From Porticoccaceae bacterium (GTDB lineage: Bacteria; Pseudomonadota; Gammaproteobacteria; Pseudomonadales; Porticoccaceae), in the NCBI GenBank assembly GCA_024639885.1, contig JAHEGD010000002.1:4378-57737 (forward strand): a stretch of DNA of 53,360 nt, given 5' to 3'. The notes beneath the pieces were generated by a model that saw nothing but the letters and a program-made list of their open reading frames with translations, was not told the origin of the DNA and did not search any database. Position 1 is the stretch's first letter; every line of letters starts with the position of its first letter. The position numbers and the translations under genes are program-made. Below are positions 37,173-45,044 of the stretch, piece after piece.

Positions 37173-37454
37173 TTACTTCCTCTTGAACATTGCGAGCATG
37201 CGGTTGGTTACCAGGTAACCGCCCACAACGTTGATAGTCGCCAGCGTGACCGCGGCAAAACCGAGCCCGCCAACCAGCAGCGATGAGCCCTCGGCGCCAG
37301 CAGCCAGTAGCGCGCCGACCAGGGTGATACCCGAGATGGCGTTGGTGCCGGACATCAGCGGGGTGTGCAGGGTTGGCGGCACTTTGGTGATCAACTCGAC
37401 CCCCAAAAACAGCGCCAGCACAAACAGCGCGAGTAACAGGATTAAGGTTTCCAT
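37173..37454 (-). CDS. pntAB: NAD(P) transhydrogenase subunit alpha part 2 (membrane)
   Basis: A 93-aa protein with three to four hydrophobic helices, corresponding to the C-terminal membrane part of fused PntA: VELITKVPPTLHTPLMSGTN, AISGI, LGFAAVTLATINVVGGYLVT. Having PntA split in two genes is the arrangement in Pseudomonas and alphaproteobacteria, unlike E. coli. Confidence 0.94.
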   Translation of the reverse strand: METLILLLALFVLALFLGVELITKVPPTLHTPLMSGTNAISGITLVGALLAAGAEGSSLLVGGLGFAAVTLATINVVGGYLVTNRMLAMFKRK

Positions 37455-37469
37455 CAGTGACTCCTTGAA

Positions 37470-38660
37470 TTAGTTGGCGGGCGCGGCATCGGCGGCGGCC
37501 AAATCTGGCAGGCCGAGCAGTTTGCGCATGTGCGGGTGAACCACCTCACCGGCGTGGGCGACCACGGTACCGGCGATCACTTCGTCGTCAAAGTTGAGAT
37601 TGAGCTGCTCCTCTTCGCTCAGCATCAGGTTGAGCAGGTTCTCAAGATTTTTTCCGTACATCTGCGAGGCGTGGTACTCGACAGTGGCCGGCACGTTCTC
37701 GGGGCCGATGATGGTAACGCCATGCACTATCACGGTCTTGCCCTGCTCGGTCAACTCGCAGTTACCACCTCGCTCGGCGGCCAGATCGACAATCACCGAG
37801 CCCGGCTTCATCGCTTTAACCATATCGGCCGTGACCAGAATCGGCGACTTGGCACCCGGCACCGCGGCCGTGGTAATCACCACGTCCTGCTGGGCGATCA
37901 CTTCGGTCATCAGCTCGCGCTGGCGAGCCAAGAACTCCTCGCCCTGCTCTTTGGCGTAACCGCCGGAGCCCTCCGAGGTACCGGTATCGAGGTCGAGTTC
38001 GATCGGCTTGGCACCGACCGAGAGAATCTGCTCCTGCGCGGCTGGGCGCACATCGTACGCCTCAACCACGGCGCCGAGGCGCTTGGCGGTGGCACACGCC
38101 TGCAGGCCAGCGACACCGGCGCCCATCACAAAGACACGCGCTGGCTGCAAGGTGCCGGCGGCGGTCATCAGCATCGGGAAGATACGCGGCGACGCCATCG
38201 CGGCAGTCAGCACCGCTTTATAGCCAGCTAGGGTCGCCATCGACGACAGCACATCCATGCTCTGCGCGCGACTGATCCGCGGCACCAGCTCAAGGGCGAC
38301 TGCGGTAGCGCCGCGCTCGGCCACTTGGGCGGCCGCTTGCGGGGCCGCCAGCGGGTCCATAGAGGCCATCAGCAGCTGGCCGGGGCGGACGCGCGCCAGG
38401 TCCTGCTCGCTGTTCACGGCGTTGGCGCCAAAGCCCTGCACCTGCAGCACGATCTCGGCATTGGCAAAGATCGCATCGCGATCACTGCCAATCTCGGCAC
38501 CGGCCTCAACAAAGGCGCTGTCGGGGTAGCCGGCGGCGTCGCCGGCACCCGCCTGAACCACTACGCGGTGGCCGCGGCCGGTAAACACGGCGACGTTGGC
38601 GGGCGTCATGGCGACGCGGTTTTCACCCGGCGCAATCTCGCTTGGAATTCCTATATTCAC
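37470..38660 (-). CDS. pntAA: NAD(P) transhydrogenase subunit alpha part 1
   Basis: The 396-aa soluble dI domain that binds NAD(H). Family blocks: IGIPSEIAPGENRVAMTP, RISRAQSMDVLSSMATLAGY, VMGAGVAGLQACATAKRLGA (dinucleotide fold), AYDVRP, and DVVITTAAVPGAKSPILVT. The GTG start (38658-38660) follows GGGGAG at 6-7 nt. First gene of the pnt operon, behind an unusually long leader with several hairpins. Confidence 0.95.
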   Translation of the reverse strand: MNIGIPSEIAPGENRVAMTPANVAVFTGRGHRVVVQAGAGDAAGYPDSAFVEAGAEIGSDRDAIFANAEIVLQVQGFGANAVNSEQDLARVRPGQLLMASMDPLAAPQAAAQVAERGATAVALELVPRISRAQSMDVLSSMATLAGYKAVLTAAMASPRIFPMLMTAAGTLQPARVFVMGAGVAGLQACATAKRLGAVVEAYDVRPAAQEQILSVGAKPIELDLDTGTSEGSGGYAKEQGEEFLARQRELMTEVIAQQDVVITTAAVPGAKSPILVTADMVKAMKPGSVIVDLAAERGGNCELTEQGKTVIVHGVTIIGPENVPATVEYHASQMYGKNLENLLNLMLSEEEQLNLNFDDEVIAGTVVAHAGEVVHPHMRKLLGLPDLAAADAAPAN

Positions 38661-38875
38661 TCTTTACTCCCCTGAATAAACGCCTGCTAACAGGCTGAGC
38701 GACGCTGCCAAAGCAGCCCCAATACTAAACAGCGCCGCCCCGCAGTGGTGTTGATACTGGCGGGGCGGCCGGTCTAAACGGTTATTTCACAGCAAAGGTT
38801 AACGCAACGGCAACCACAAAAATAGTCGCAAAATAGCTACTATTTGCGACGTTTATACTATTGCCAGAAATTATA
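38661..38875 (-). promoter_or_regulatory. pnt promoter and structured leader
   Basis: A perfect -10 TATAAT on the minus strand (38870-38875), with a weak -35 TTCTGA at 17 nt, would give a leader of about 200 nt. Within it, in transcript order, are an imperfect palindrome GTCGCAAATAG / CTATTTTGCGAC (38825-38850), a 10-bp hairpin GCCGCCCCGC/GCGGGGCGGC (38734-38743/38760-38769), a GCTGC/GCAGC hairpin near 38705-38717, and GCCTG/CAGGC near 38682-38695 just before the SD. No known riboswitch class was recognised. Confidence 0.45.
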
Positions 38876-38910
38876 CGGCTATGTTATGCGCATCAGAAAA
38901 CCGACGCAAC

Positions 38911-39873
38911 TCAGTGGCTGCGCGCCAGCGCAAATTCGGCCAACTCACCGAGCAGCGCGGTTTCTGGGCCGGCCGGCAGTACATCCAGCGCCCGCTTGGC
39001 GAGCGCCACCTGGTCACTGGCCGCCCGCCGGCAGTAGTCGACCGCACCACTCTGCTCTACTGCCGCCAGCACCGCGTCAAAACGGTCGCCCGCTTTATCG
39101 GCGATGGCCGCAGCGATCACCTCGGCGCCAGCAGCGCTGCCGTGGTCGCGGGCGTAGATTAGTGGCAGAGTCATCTTACCCTCGGCCAGGTCGTCGCCGA
39201 CCGCCTTGCCGATCTCGGCGGGGTCGCCGCAGTAATCGAGCAGGTCATCAACAATTTGAAATGCGTTGCCAAGGTGGCGGCCGTAGTCGCCGAGCGCCTG
39301 CCGCTGGGCGTCGTCGGCCGCGCCGATACAGCCGCCCAGCTGCGCCGCCGCTTCAAACAATTTAGCGGTTTTTTTATAAATTACTGAATAATAGGCCGGC
39401 TCGTCGAGCTGGCCGTTGCCGGCGTTGACCAACTGCTCTACTTCGCCCTCGGCGATCACATTGGTGGCGTCGGCCATCACCTGCATGATTTGTAGGTCGC
39501 CCAGCTCCACCAGCATCTGGAAGGCGCGCGAGTAGATAAAGTCGCCCACCAACACGCTCGGCGCGTTGCCGTATTCGGCATTGGCGGTCTTGCGGCCGCG
39601 GCGCAGGGTCGACAGATCGACCACATCGTCGTGCAGCAGCGTGGCGGTGTGGATAAACTCAACGATCACCGCCGCCTTGATGTGGCGCTCGCCGCGGTAG
39701 CCGCAAGCGATTGCCGCCAACAGTGCCACCACCGGGCGCAGCCGCTTGCCGCCGCCCTCAACAATGTAGTGGCCGATGTTCTCAACCAGTGCCACGTCGG
39801 AGTGCAGCCGGTCGACAATCATCTGGTTGACTGCGTTGAACTCTGTTTCAACAGCGCGGTGGAAAGCGGTCAT
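38911..39873 (-). CDS. ispB: Octaprenyl/polyprenyl diphosphate synthase
   Basis: Trans-isoprenyl diphosphate synthase that builds the side chain of ubiquinone. The 320-aa protein has the first Asp-rich motif HTATLLHDDVVD and the second FQIVDDLLDYCGD, plus GGGKRLRP and the GDDLAEGKMTLPLIYA segment. Length matches E. coli IspB (323 aa). It is divergent from fabA, not beside rplU/rpmA as in many gammaproteobacteria. Exact chain length cannot be read from the sequence. Confidence 0.94.
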   Translation of the reverse strand: MTAFHRAVETEFNAVNQMIVDRLHSDVALVENIGHYIVEGGGKRLRPVVALLAAIACGYRGERHIKAAVIVEFIHTATLLHDDVVDLSTLRRGRKTANAEYGNAPSVLVGDFIYSRAFQMLVELGDLQIMQVMADATNVIAEGEVEQLVNAGNGQLDEPAYYSVIYKKTAKLFEAAAQLGGCIGAADDAQRQALGDYGRHLGNAFQIVDDLLDYCGDPAEIGKAVGDDLAEGKMTLPLIYARDHGSAAGAEVIAAAIADKAGDRFDAVLAAVEQSGAVDYCRRAASDQVALAKRALDVLPAGPETALLGELAEFALARSH

Positions 39874-40039
39874 GGATGCGTAGAAACCCGTAGCAAAGAG
39901 CGGTGAATGCTAGGCAGCGCAACCCACCCTGTCAACCGAAAAGTGGCCGCCAGAGCGCGCGCCGGCGGCGATCGAAGTTGCCGCCACCCCCCTTTGCCGG
40001 TACGATTCGCCCTTTCTAGCCGACGACAGTGATCAGCCC

Positions 40040-40561
40040 ATGACTTTTATTCCGCAAAGCTCTTACTCAAGAGAAGAAATCCTCGCCTGCAGCAACGGCG
40101 ATATGTTCGGCCCCGGCAACGCCAAGCTACCGGCACCCGACATGCTGATGATCGACCGCATCGTCACGATTAACAACACCGGCGGCAGCGCCGGGCTGGG
40201 CGAGATTGTCGCCGAGCTGGACATCCACAAAGACCTCTGGTTTTTCGGCTGCCACTTTAAAGATGACCCGGTCATGCCCGGCTGCCTCGGTCTCGATGCG
40301 CTCTGGCAGCTAGTCGGTTTCTTCCTAGTCTGGAACGGCAACAAAGGGCTCGGCCGCGCGCTGGGCGCCGGCAACGTCAAATTCTTCGGCCAGATTCTGC
40401 CGACAGCCAAAAAAGTCACCTTTAAGCTCGACATCACCCGGCTGATCCAGCGCAAGCTAGTCATGGGCATCGCCAACGGCAGCGTCGAAGTCGACGGCCG
40501 CGAGATCTACTCCGCCGAAGGGCTCAAAGTCGGCCTGTTCGAAAGCACCGACAACTTTTAA
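40040..40561 (+). CDS. fabA: 3-hydroxydecanoyl-ACP dehydratase/isomerase
   Basis: Introduces the cis double bond of unsaturated fatty acids at the C10 step. The 173-aa protein has the active-site His72 and Asp86 in [20 protein letters not shown] and matches E. coli FabA (172 aa). The pair fabA-fabB is the classic anaerobic unsaturated fatty acid pathway. No strong SD is seen before ATG 40040. A hairpin separates it from fabB, 62 nt downstream. Confidence 0.97.
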   Translation: MTFIPQSSYSREEILACSNGDMFGPGNAKLPAPDMLMIDRIVTINNTGGSAGLGEIVAELDIHKDLWFFGCHFKDDPVMPGCLGLDALWQLVGFFLVWNGNKGLGRALGAGNVKFFGQILPTAKKVTFKLDITRLIQRKLVMGIANGSVEVDGREIYSAEGLKVGLFESTDNF

Positions 40562-40577
40562 TTTAGCCGAATAGTTT

Positions 40578-40598
40578 GGGCTGGGGCTACCCCAGCCC
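40578..40598 (+). other. Perfect hairpin between fabA and fabB
   Basis: Arms GGGCTGGGG (40578-40586) and CCCCAGCCC (40590-40598) with a 3-nt loop and no T-run, placed 16 nt after the fabA stop and just upstream of the fabB SD. It may be an mRNA processing or stability element that sets the FabA:FabB ratio. Confidence 0.6.
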
Positions 40599-40623
40599 GG
40601 CCAGACAACTGAGAGGAACAGCA

Positions 40624-41838
40624 ATGAGAAGAGCCGTAATCACCGGAATGGGCATCGTCTCGTGCCTAGGTAACGACCGCGCCACGGTCACTAACGCACT
40701 GCGCAACAGCCTGTCGGGCATTCGCTTTCGCCAAGATTTTGCCGATGCCGGCCTGCGCTGCAACGTCGGCGGCGTGCTCGATTTAGACCTTAAAGAGCAT
40801 ATCGACCGCAAGATCCTGCGCTTTATGGGCCCCGCCGCTGCCTACGGCTACATCTCTGCCGAGCGCGCCATCAGCGACGCTGGGCTCAGCCCCGAGCAGG
40901 TCTCCAACTTGCGTACCGGGCTAGTGATGGGCTCGGGCGGTGTCTCTGGCGAGATGTTCACTGAGACGATCGACGTCATGCGCGAGCGCGGCATCAAGCG
41001 TGCCGGCCCCTACCGGGTCACCCAGATCATGGCCAGCAACGTCTCTGCCTGTGTCGCCACCCCGCTCAAGATCAAGGGTGTCAACTACAGCATCGCCTCG
41101 GCCTGCGCCACTAGCGCCCACTGTATTGGCCACGCGGTCGAGCTGATCCAGATGAACAAACAAGATGTCGTGCTGGCCGGCGGCGCCGAAGACATGCACT
41201 GGTCGATGGCCGGCATGTTCGACGCGATGGGCGCACTCACCTCTAAATACAACGACACCCCTGAAAAAGCTTCGCGCGCCTACGATGCGGAGCGCGACGG
41301 CTTTGCGCCCGGCCTCGGTGCCGGCACGCTGGTAGTTGAAGAGTTAGAGCACGCCCTGGCGCGCGGTGCCAATATCATCGCCGAAGTAACCGGCTACGGC
41401 GCCACCTCAGACGGCTACGACATGGTCGCCCCCTCAGGCGAGGGTGCCGAGCGCTGTATGAAAATGGCGATGGCCACCGCCAGCGGCCCGATCGACTACA
41501 TCAACACCCACGGCACCAGCACCCCGGTCGGCGATCTCGCCGAGCTGCGCGCCATCCACTCGACCTTTGGCGACAACTGTCCAGATATCAGCTCTACCAA
41601 GTCGCTGTCTGGCCACGGACTCGGCGCCGCCGGTGTACAGGAGGCGATTTTCAGCCTGCTGATGCTTGAGGGCGGTTTTGTCGCCGCCTCGGCCAACATC
41701 GACACGCTCGACCCAGAGGCCGGCAACCTGCCGATTCTGCTCGCCACTAAAGAGAAGCAGTTGCAGCGGGTTATGTCCAACAGCTTCGGCTTTGGCGGCA
41801 CCAACGCTACCCTAGTGATGGAGCGCTACAACGGCTAA
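40624..41838 (+). CDS. fabB: 3-oxoacyl-ACP synthase I
   Basis: Condensing enzyme that elongates both saturated and cis-unsaturated acyl-ACP. The 404-aa protein carries the Cys161 nucleophile in [16 protein letters not shown] and the two catalytic histidines in [11 protein letters not shown] and [11 protein letters not shown]. Start 40624 ([10 protein letters not shown]) is set by the family N-terminus and an AGAGGA SD. Followed by a strong terminator. Confidence 0.97.
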   Translation: MRRAVITGMGIVSCLGNDRATVTNALRNSLSGIRFRQDFADAGLRCNVGGVLDLDLKEHIDRKILRFMGPAAAYGYISAERAISDAGLSPEQVSNLRTGLVMGSGGVSGEMFTETIDVMRERGIKRAGPYRVTQIMASNVSACVATPLKIKGVNYSIASACATSAHCIGHAVELIQMNKQDVVLAGGAEDMHWSMAGMFDAMGALTSKYNDTPEKASRAYDAERDGFAPGLGAGTLVVEELEHALARGANIIAEVTGYGATSDGYDMVAPSGEGAERCMKMAMATASGPIDYINTHGTSTPVGDLAELRAIHSTFGDNCPDISSTKSLSGHGLGAAGVQEAIFSLLMLEGGFVAASANIDTLDPEAGNLPILLATKEKQLQRVMSNSFGFGGTNATLVMERYNG

Positions 41839-41861
41839 ACCGCATTGACAGTGGCCGTATA

Positions 41862-41897
41862 AAAAAACCGGTGGTAAAGATACCGCCGGTTTTTTTT
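41862..41897 (+). terminator. Intrinsic terminator of fabB
   Basis: Stem ACCGGTGGTA (41867-41876) / TACCGCCGGT (41881-41890), one G-U pair, loop AAGA, T-run 41890-41897. The A-run on the left (41861-41867) gives a T-tract on the other strand, so it may also serve the convergent NnrS gene, whose stop is at 41941. Confidence 0.88.
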
Positions 41898-41940
41898 GTG
41901 CGCTGGTCAGGTTCAGGCAAAGCTCTCTGCTGAGAGTCGA

Positions 41941-43089
41941 CTAACTGGCCCTGCCATCGACCCGCGGCTGGCCGAGCAGCCGGCCATAACGGAGTAAATA
42001 AAGCGAGAACACGCCAATCCAACTCACAGCCGCCAATACCACTGCCGGTGTCCACGCCAACCACCCAAAAACCCCCGCCAGCCGCGTCACTACCGCGAGC
42101 TGCACCAACCAGTAGCCCGCCAACATAAACCGCGGCAGGCTCAGTGGGCGGCCGGTATGGCCCAGCGCTACCCGCGTCATCGCCGCCACAATCAGCCCAG
42201 CCATCGCCCCGATACCCAGTGCGTGCTGCCAAGCCAGCGACGGCAGCCCCAGCCACTGCTGGCTAGCCAATAGCAGTAGTGCAAGAGGAACCCACGCCAA
42301 CGACAGGTGCAGCATCCACAGCAGTGGCTCGCTGGCAGCTAGCCAGCCCCGCCAACCATAGAGACGCCACAGCGTTACACAAGCCAGCGTGGTCGCCAAG
42401 GGTGCGATGAGTACCACCCAATCGGCAGCCACCGCCAACAGCAGCAACGCCGCCAGCGGCAGTAACAGCCGCTCGAGCCGCGGGCGGCTCACCGACATCG
42501 CGCCGGACCGGTGCTGGCGCAGCCAGTTACCGGTAAACGCCGGGGTGATCCGCCCACCGACCACCAACATTAATACCGCTACCAGTAGCAGCGAAAGATC
42601 AAACCAGCGCCCCGCCGGCCAAGCCAGTGCCGCCCACTGGCAGAACCATAGCAGCCCAAGCACGACTAGCAAGGGTGTCTGCCGCCACTGCTTGACCGCT
42701 ACAATACGACGACCGGCATCGACCATTACCAGCGGCAAAAACAGCGCATTCACCAACACCGCATAAGCCGTGCAGTGCTCACCAAGCGCCACACCGACAA
42801 CTCGCCCCGCCAGCCAAACCAGCCACAGCAGCGCCAACGCGCGGCCGTGCAGCCGCTCGCTGTTGGTCCAGACACAGACCGCGGTAAGCAGAAAACCGGC
42901 AATAGCCGGGTTAAGCAAACCAAACAACATCTCGCTGCGGTGCCAAACCAGTGGCGAGTAGGCGAGCGGCAGCTCCACCGCGCCGTTTAGCTGCCCCAGC
43001 CACAACACCATTGAGAGCAGCGCCCAAGCCGCCGCCGAGAGAAAAAACACCCGAAACGGGTAGCTGAATAACTGTACAAGATAGTTCAT
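41941..43089 (-). CDS. NnrS family multi-pass membrane protein
   Basis: A 382-aa protein of about 11-12 hydrophobic helices with NnrS family blocks: EMLFGLLNPAIAGFLLTAV, GGRITPAFTGNWL, and HALGIGAMAGLIVAAMTRVA followed by LGHTGRPL. NnrS is a heme- and copper-containing membrane protein linked to nitric oxide resistance. Here the usual HAHEM reads HRSEM and the following PNWT reads CVWT, so a ligand position differs. No nitrate, nitrite or NO reductase genes are adjacent. A stress role is inferred from the family only. Confidence 0.85.
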   Translation of the reverse strand: MNYLVQLFSYPFRVFFLSAAAWALLSMVLWLGQLNGAVELPLAYSPLVWHRSEMLFGLLNPAIAGFLLTAVCVWTNSERLHGRALALLWLVWLAGRVVGVALGEHCTAYAVLVNALFLPLVMVDAGRRIVAVKQWRQTPLLVVLGLLWFCQWAALAWPAGRWFDLSLLLVAVLMLVVGGRITPAFTGNWLRQHRSGAMSVSRPRLERLLLPLAALLLLAVAADWVVLIAPLATTLACVTLWRLYGWRGWLAASEPLLWMLHLSLAWVPLALLLLASQQWLGLPSLAWQHALGIGAMAGLIVAAMTRVALGHTGRPLSLPRFMLAGYWLVQLAVVTRLAGVFGWLAWTPAVVLAAVSWIGVFSLYLLRYGRLLGQPRVDGRAS

Positions 43090-43104
43090 CGTTAGCGCCT
43101 CTAC

Positions 43105-43317
43105 TTAGTAGTGCGGTGGCTTGGCCTCTGCCCCACCGCTACCGCCGCCGTCACTGTCGTACTCAAACTGCTCGAACCGCTCGACTAACTTGCGGTGGGC
43201 CAGCTGCAGCGCTGTGACCGCCTGCTGCTGGCGGTAGATCTCATCGCTCATCTCGTGGTTGGCCTGCTCTAAAAATGCTACTTTCTCTTGTAGCTCAGCT
43301 ATCTGCTGCTCGCTCAT
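43105..43317 (-). CDS. slyX: SlyX family protein
   Basis: A 70-aa coiled-coil protein matching SlyX (E. coli 72 aa). It has heptads IAELQEKVAFLEQANHEMSD, a middle IYRQQQAVTALQLAHRKLVE, and the family C-terminus PPHY. Function unknown. ATG 43317 has GGAG 6 nt upstream; a GTG four codons earlier overlaps that SD. Confidence 0.88.
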   Translation of the reverse strand: MSEQQIAELQEKVAFLEQANHEMSDEIYRQQQAVTALQLAHRKLVERFEQFEYDSDGGGSGGAEAKPPHY

Positions 43318-43440
43318 TGCTCTCTCCACTGGTCGGGCTGCGGCCCGCGGCTGAACGGCCGGTCGCTTTTGCGTATACTGCAGCGCTTTAGTTTAACCGA
43401 TCACAACGGGCGATTGAGCGCCCGTCAGCGAGCCTTTTAC

Positions 43441-44475
43441 GTGAACCCTAGCCCCCCTTTTGATCTTGCCCGCAGCGAGTTTGCCGACACCGCTATCAAC
43501 TACACCGCGCTACTGGCGGCGCTGTCGCACTCTGGCAACCGCACATTGGCGGCGTGGGCCGACCAGCTACCGGCGACCATTGCCGAGCGCATCAACAGCG
43601 CCCGCTGGGGGGATCTGCCGCAGTGGCTGGATGCGCTGCGCGAGCTACCCGATATCGAACCGATCAATGTCGAGCTCGCCGACCGGGTGGCGATCGGCGA
43701 CCCGGGCCTATTGGATAAAGTGCGCCGTCAAACCCTGGCAAAAACTTTGATGGCCCTGCACCCTTGGCGCAAAGGGCCGTTTGACCTGTTTGGTATCCAC
43801 ATTGATACCGAGTGGCGCTCCGATTGGAAGTGGCAGCGGTTGATCGAAGAGATAGAGCCTCTCACCGGTCGCCAAGTGTTGGATATCGGCTGTGGCAGCG
43901 GTTACCACTGCTGGCGTATGCTCGGCGCGGGCGCACAGCGGGTGATCGGTATCGACCCGGCGGTCAAGTTTGTCTGCCAGTTTTATGCGCTCAAACATTT
44001 CTTGCCGGCCGATCTACCCATCGATGTGCTGCCGATTGGTATCGAAGAGCTACCGGCCGCCGGCGCCGCGTTCGACACGGTGTTTTCGATGGGCATCCTC
44101 TACCACCGCCGCTCGCCCTTCGACCACCTCCGCGAGCTGCGCGCGCAGTTGCGCAGCGGCGGCCAGCTGGTACTGGAGACACTGGTGATCGACGGCGAAC
44201 TGGGCGAGGTATTGGTGCCAGAGGGGCGCTACGCGAAAATGCCCAATGTCTGGTTTCTGCCCAGCGTCGCCACGCTGATCAGCTGGCTGCGCAAATGCGG
44301 CTTTAAAGAGGTGCGCTGTATCGACCAGTGCCCAACTAGCTGCGACGAACAGCGCGCCACCGAGTGGATGACCTTTGAGTCGCTGAGCGATTTTCTCGAC
44401 CCCAGTGACTCGAGCAAAACCGCCGAGGGCCACCCCGCCCCGCTGCGCGCGGTAATCACTGCGACAGCACCCTAA
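43441..44475 (+). CDS. cmoB: tRNA U34 carboxymethyltransferase
   Basis: Uses carboxy-SAM to convert 5-hydroxyuridine at tRNA position 34 to cmo5U. The family blocks are LMALHPWRKGPFDLFGIHID, TEWRSDWKW, the SAM-site DIGCGSGYHCWRM, FDTVFSMGILYHRRSP, LVLETLVIDG and RTEWM-like RATEWMTFESLSDFLDP. The GTG at 43441 (344 aa; E. coli 323) is preferred. The open frame extends to a TTG at 43369, but that lies beside a likely -10 box (TATACT, 43374-43379, with CTGAAC 17 nt upstream), so it should not be translated. cmoA, which makes carboxy-SAM, is not adjacent. Confidence 0.93.
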   Translation: MNPSPPFDLARSEFADTAINYTALLAALSHSGNRTLAAWADQLPATIAERINSARWGDLPQWLDALRELPDIEPINVELADRVAIGDPGLLDKVRRQTLAKTLMALHPWRKGPFDLFGIHIDTEWRSDWKWQRLIEEIEPLTGRQVLDIGCGSGYHCWRMLGAGAQRVIGIDPAVKFVCQFYALKHFLPADLPIDVLPIGIEELPAAGAAFDTVFSMGILYHRRSPFDHLRELRAQLRSGGQLVLETLVIDGELGEVLVPEGRYAKMPNVWFLPSVATLISWLRKCGFKEVRCIDQCPTSCDEQRATEWMTFESLSDFLDPSDSSKTAEGHPAPLRAVITATAP

Positions 44476-44489
44476 GCTCTGCCCAAAAT

Positions 44490-44528
44490 CGGCGTAAGAC
44501 TAGGGCTGTAGACTTAGCCGGTTTTTTT
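44490..44528 (+). terminator. Intrinsic terminator of cmoB
   Basis: Stem CGGC-(G)-TAAG (44490-44498, one bulged G) / CTTAGCCG (44513-44520), followed by T7 (44522-44528), 15 nt after the cmoB stop. A second T-run at 44543-44549 follows. The rest of the gap to 44640 holds a weak promoter for the next gene. Confidence 0.7.
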
Positions 44529-44572
44529 GGTAAAAAAGAGCATTTTTTTAGCCTAAAACCACCCAATCAACC

Positions 44573-44600
44573 TTGCAGCTTTGCCAATCAGGTCTATTCT
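44573..44600 (+). promoter_or_regulatory. Possible promoter of the winged-helix gene
   Basis: TTGCAG (44573-44578), 16 nt, TATTCT (44595-44600), about 40 bp before ATG 44641. Matches are four of six in each box; no competing ORF. Confidence 0.4.
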
Positions 44601-44640
44601 CATAGGTAACCACTGTGTAGAAACCGCCGAGGGCAACGTT

Positions 44641-44958
44641 ATGAAACAGAGTGTTGAGAGCTACCTCAACCTTCTCAACCGCGTCGATGATGCCGCGCGC
44701 CAGCTCGGGCTGGTTGGGCTCAGCGAGTCTGATCGCGCCGTCGCGGTGATTCTCTGGGGGCACCGCGACAAGCAGAGCGGCCACTGCCATATCGGCTTTG
44801 ATGAGTTTGAGCAGCTGGCCACACAGCGCCAGCTCTCTATTTCACGGGCTCAGTACTTTAAGTCGCTCAAGCAGCTGGAGCAGCACGAGCTGATTCGCCG
44901 CGTCAACGGCGAGCGCTCGGCCCACTACCTGTTTTTAATCCACCCCGAGCAGGAGTAA
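44641..44958 (+). CDS. Small winged-helix-like putative regulator
   Basis: A 105-aa protein of no recognised named family. The arrangement suggests a winged helix of MarR/replication-initiator type: ESYLNLLNRVDDAARQLGLV, then helices DEFEQLATQRQLSISRAQYF and KSLKQLEQHELIRRVNGERS (recognition helix and wing), ending HYLFLIHP. It is acidic overall with a His/Cys patch (HCHIGF). GAGGG lies about 8 nt before ATG 44641. It precedes the RND efflux genes on the same strand by 86 bp, so it may regulate them (inference). Confidence 0.6.
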   Translation: MKQSVESYLNLLNRVDDAARQLGLVGLSESDRAVAVILWGHRDKQSGHCHIGFDEFEQLATQRQLSISRAQYFKSLKQLEQHELIRRVNGERSAHYLFLIHPEQE

Positions 44959-45044
44959 CACAACACACTGCGGGGCCATTCGCCGAGACATCACCGCGCC
45001 GGTTTGGTTAGAATGGGTTCACTATAATAAGTAGAGCCCATGCC

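Noticed and set aside
43369-43440. N-terminal extension of CmoB from a TTG
   Set aside because: The TTG adjoins a plausible -10 box, and the added residues are absent from the family; the GTG at 43441 is preferred.
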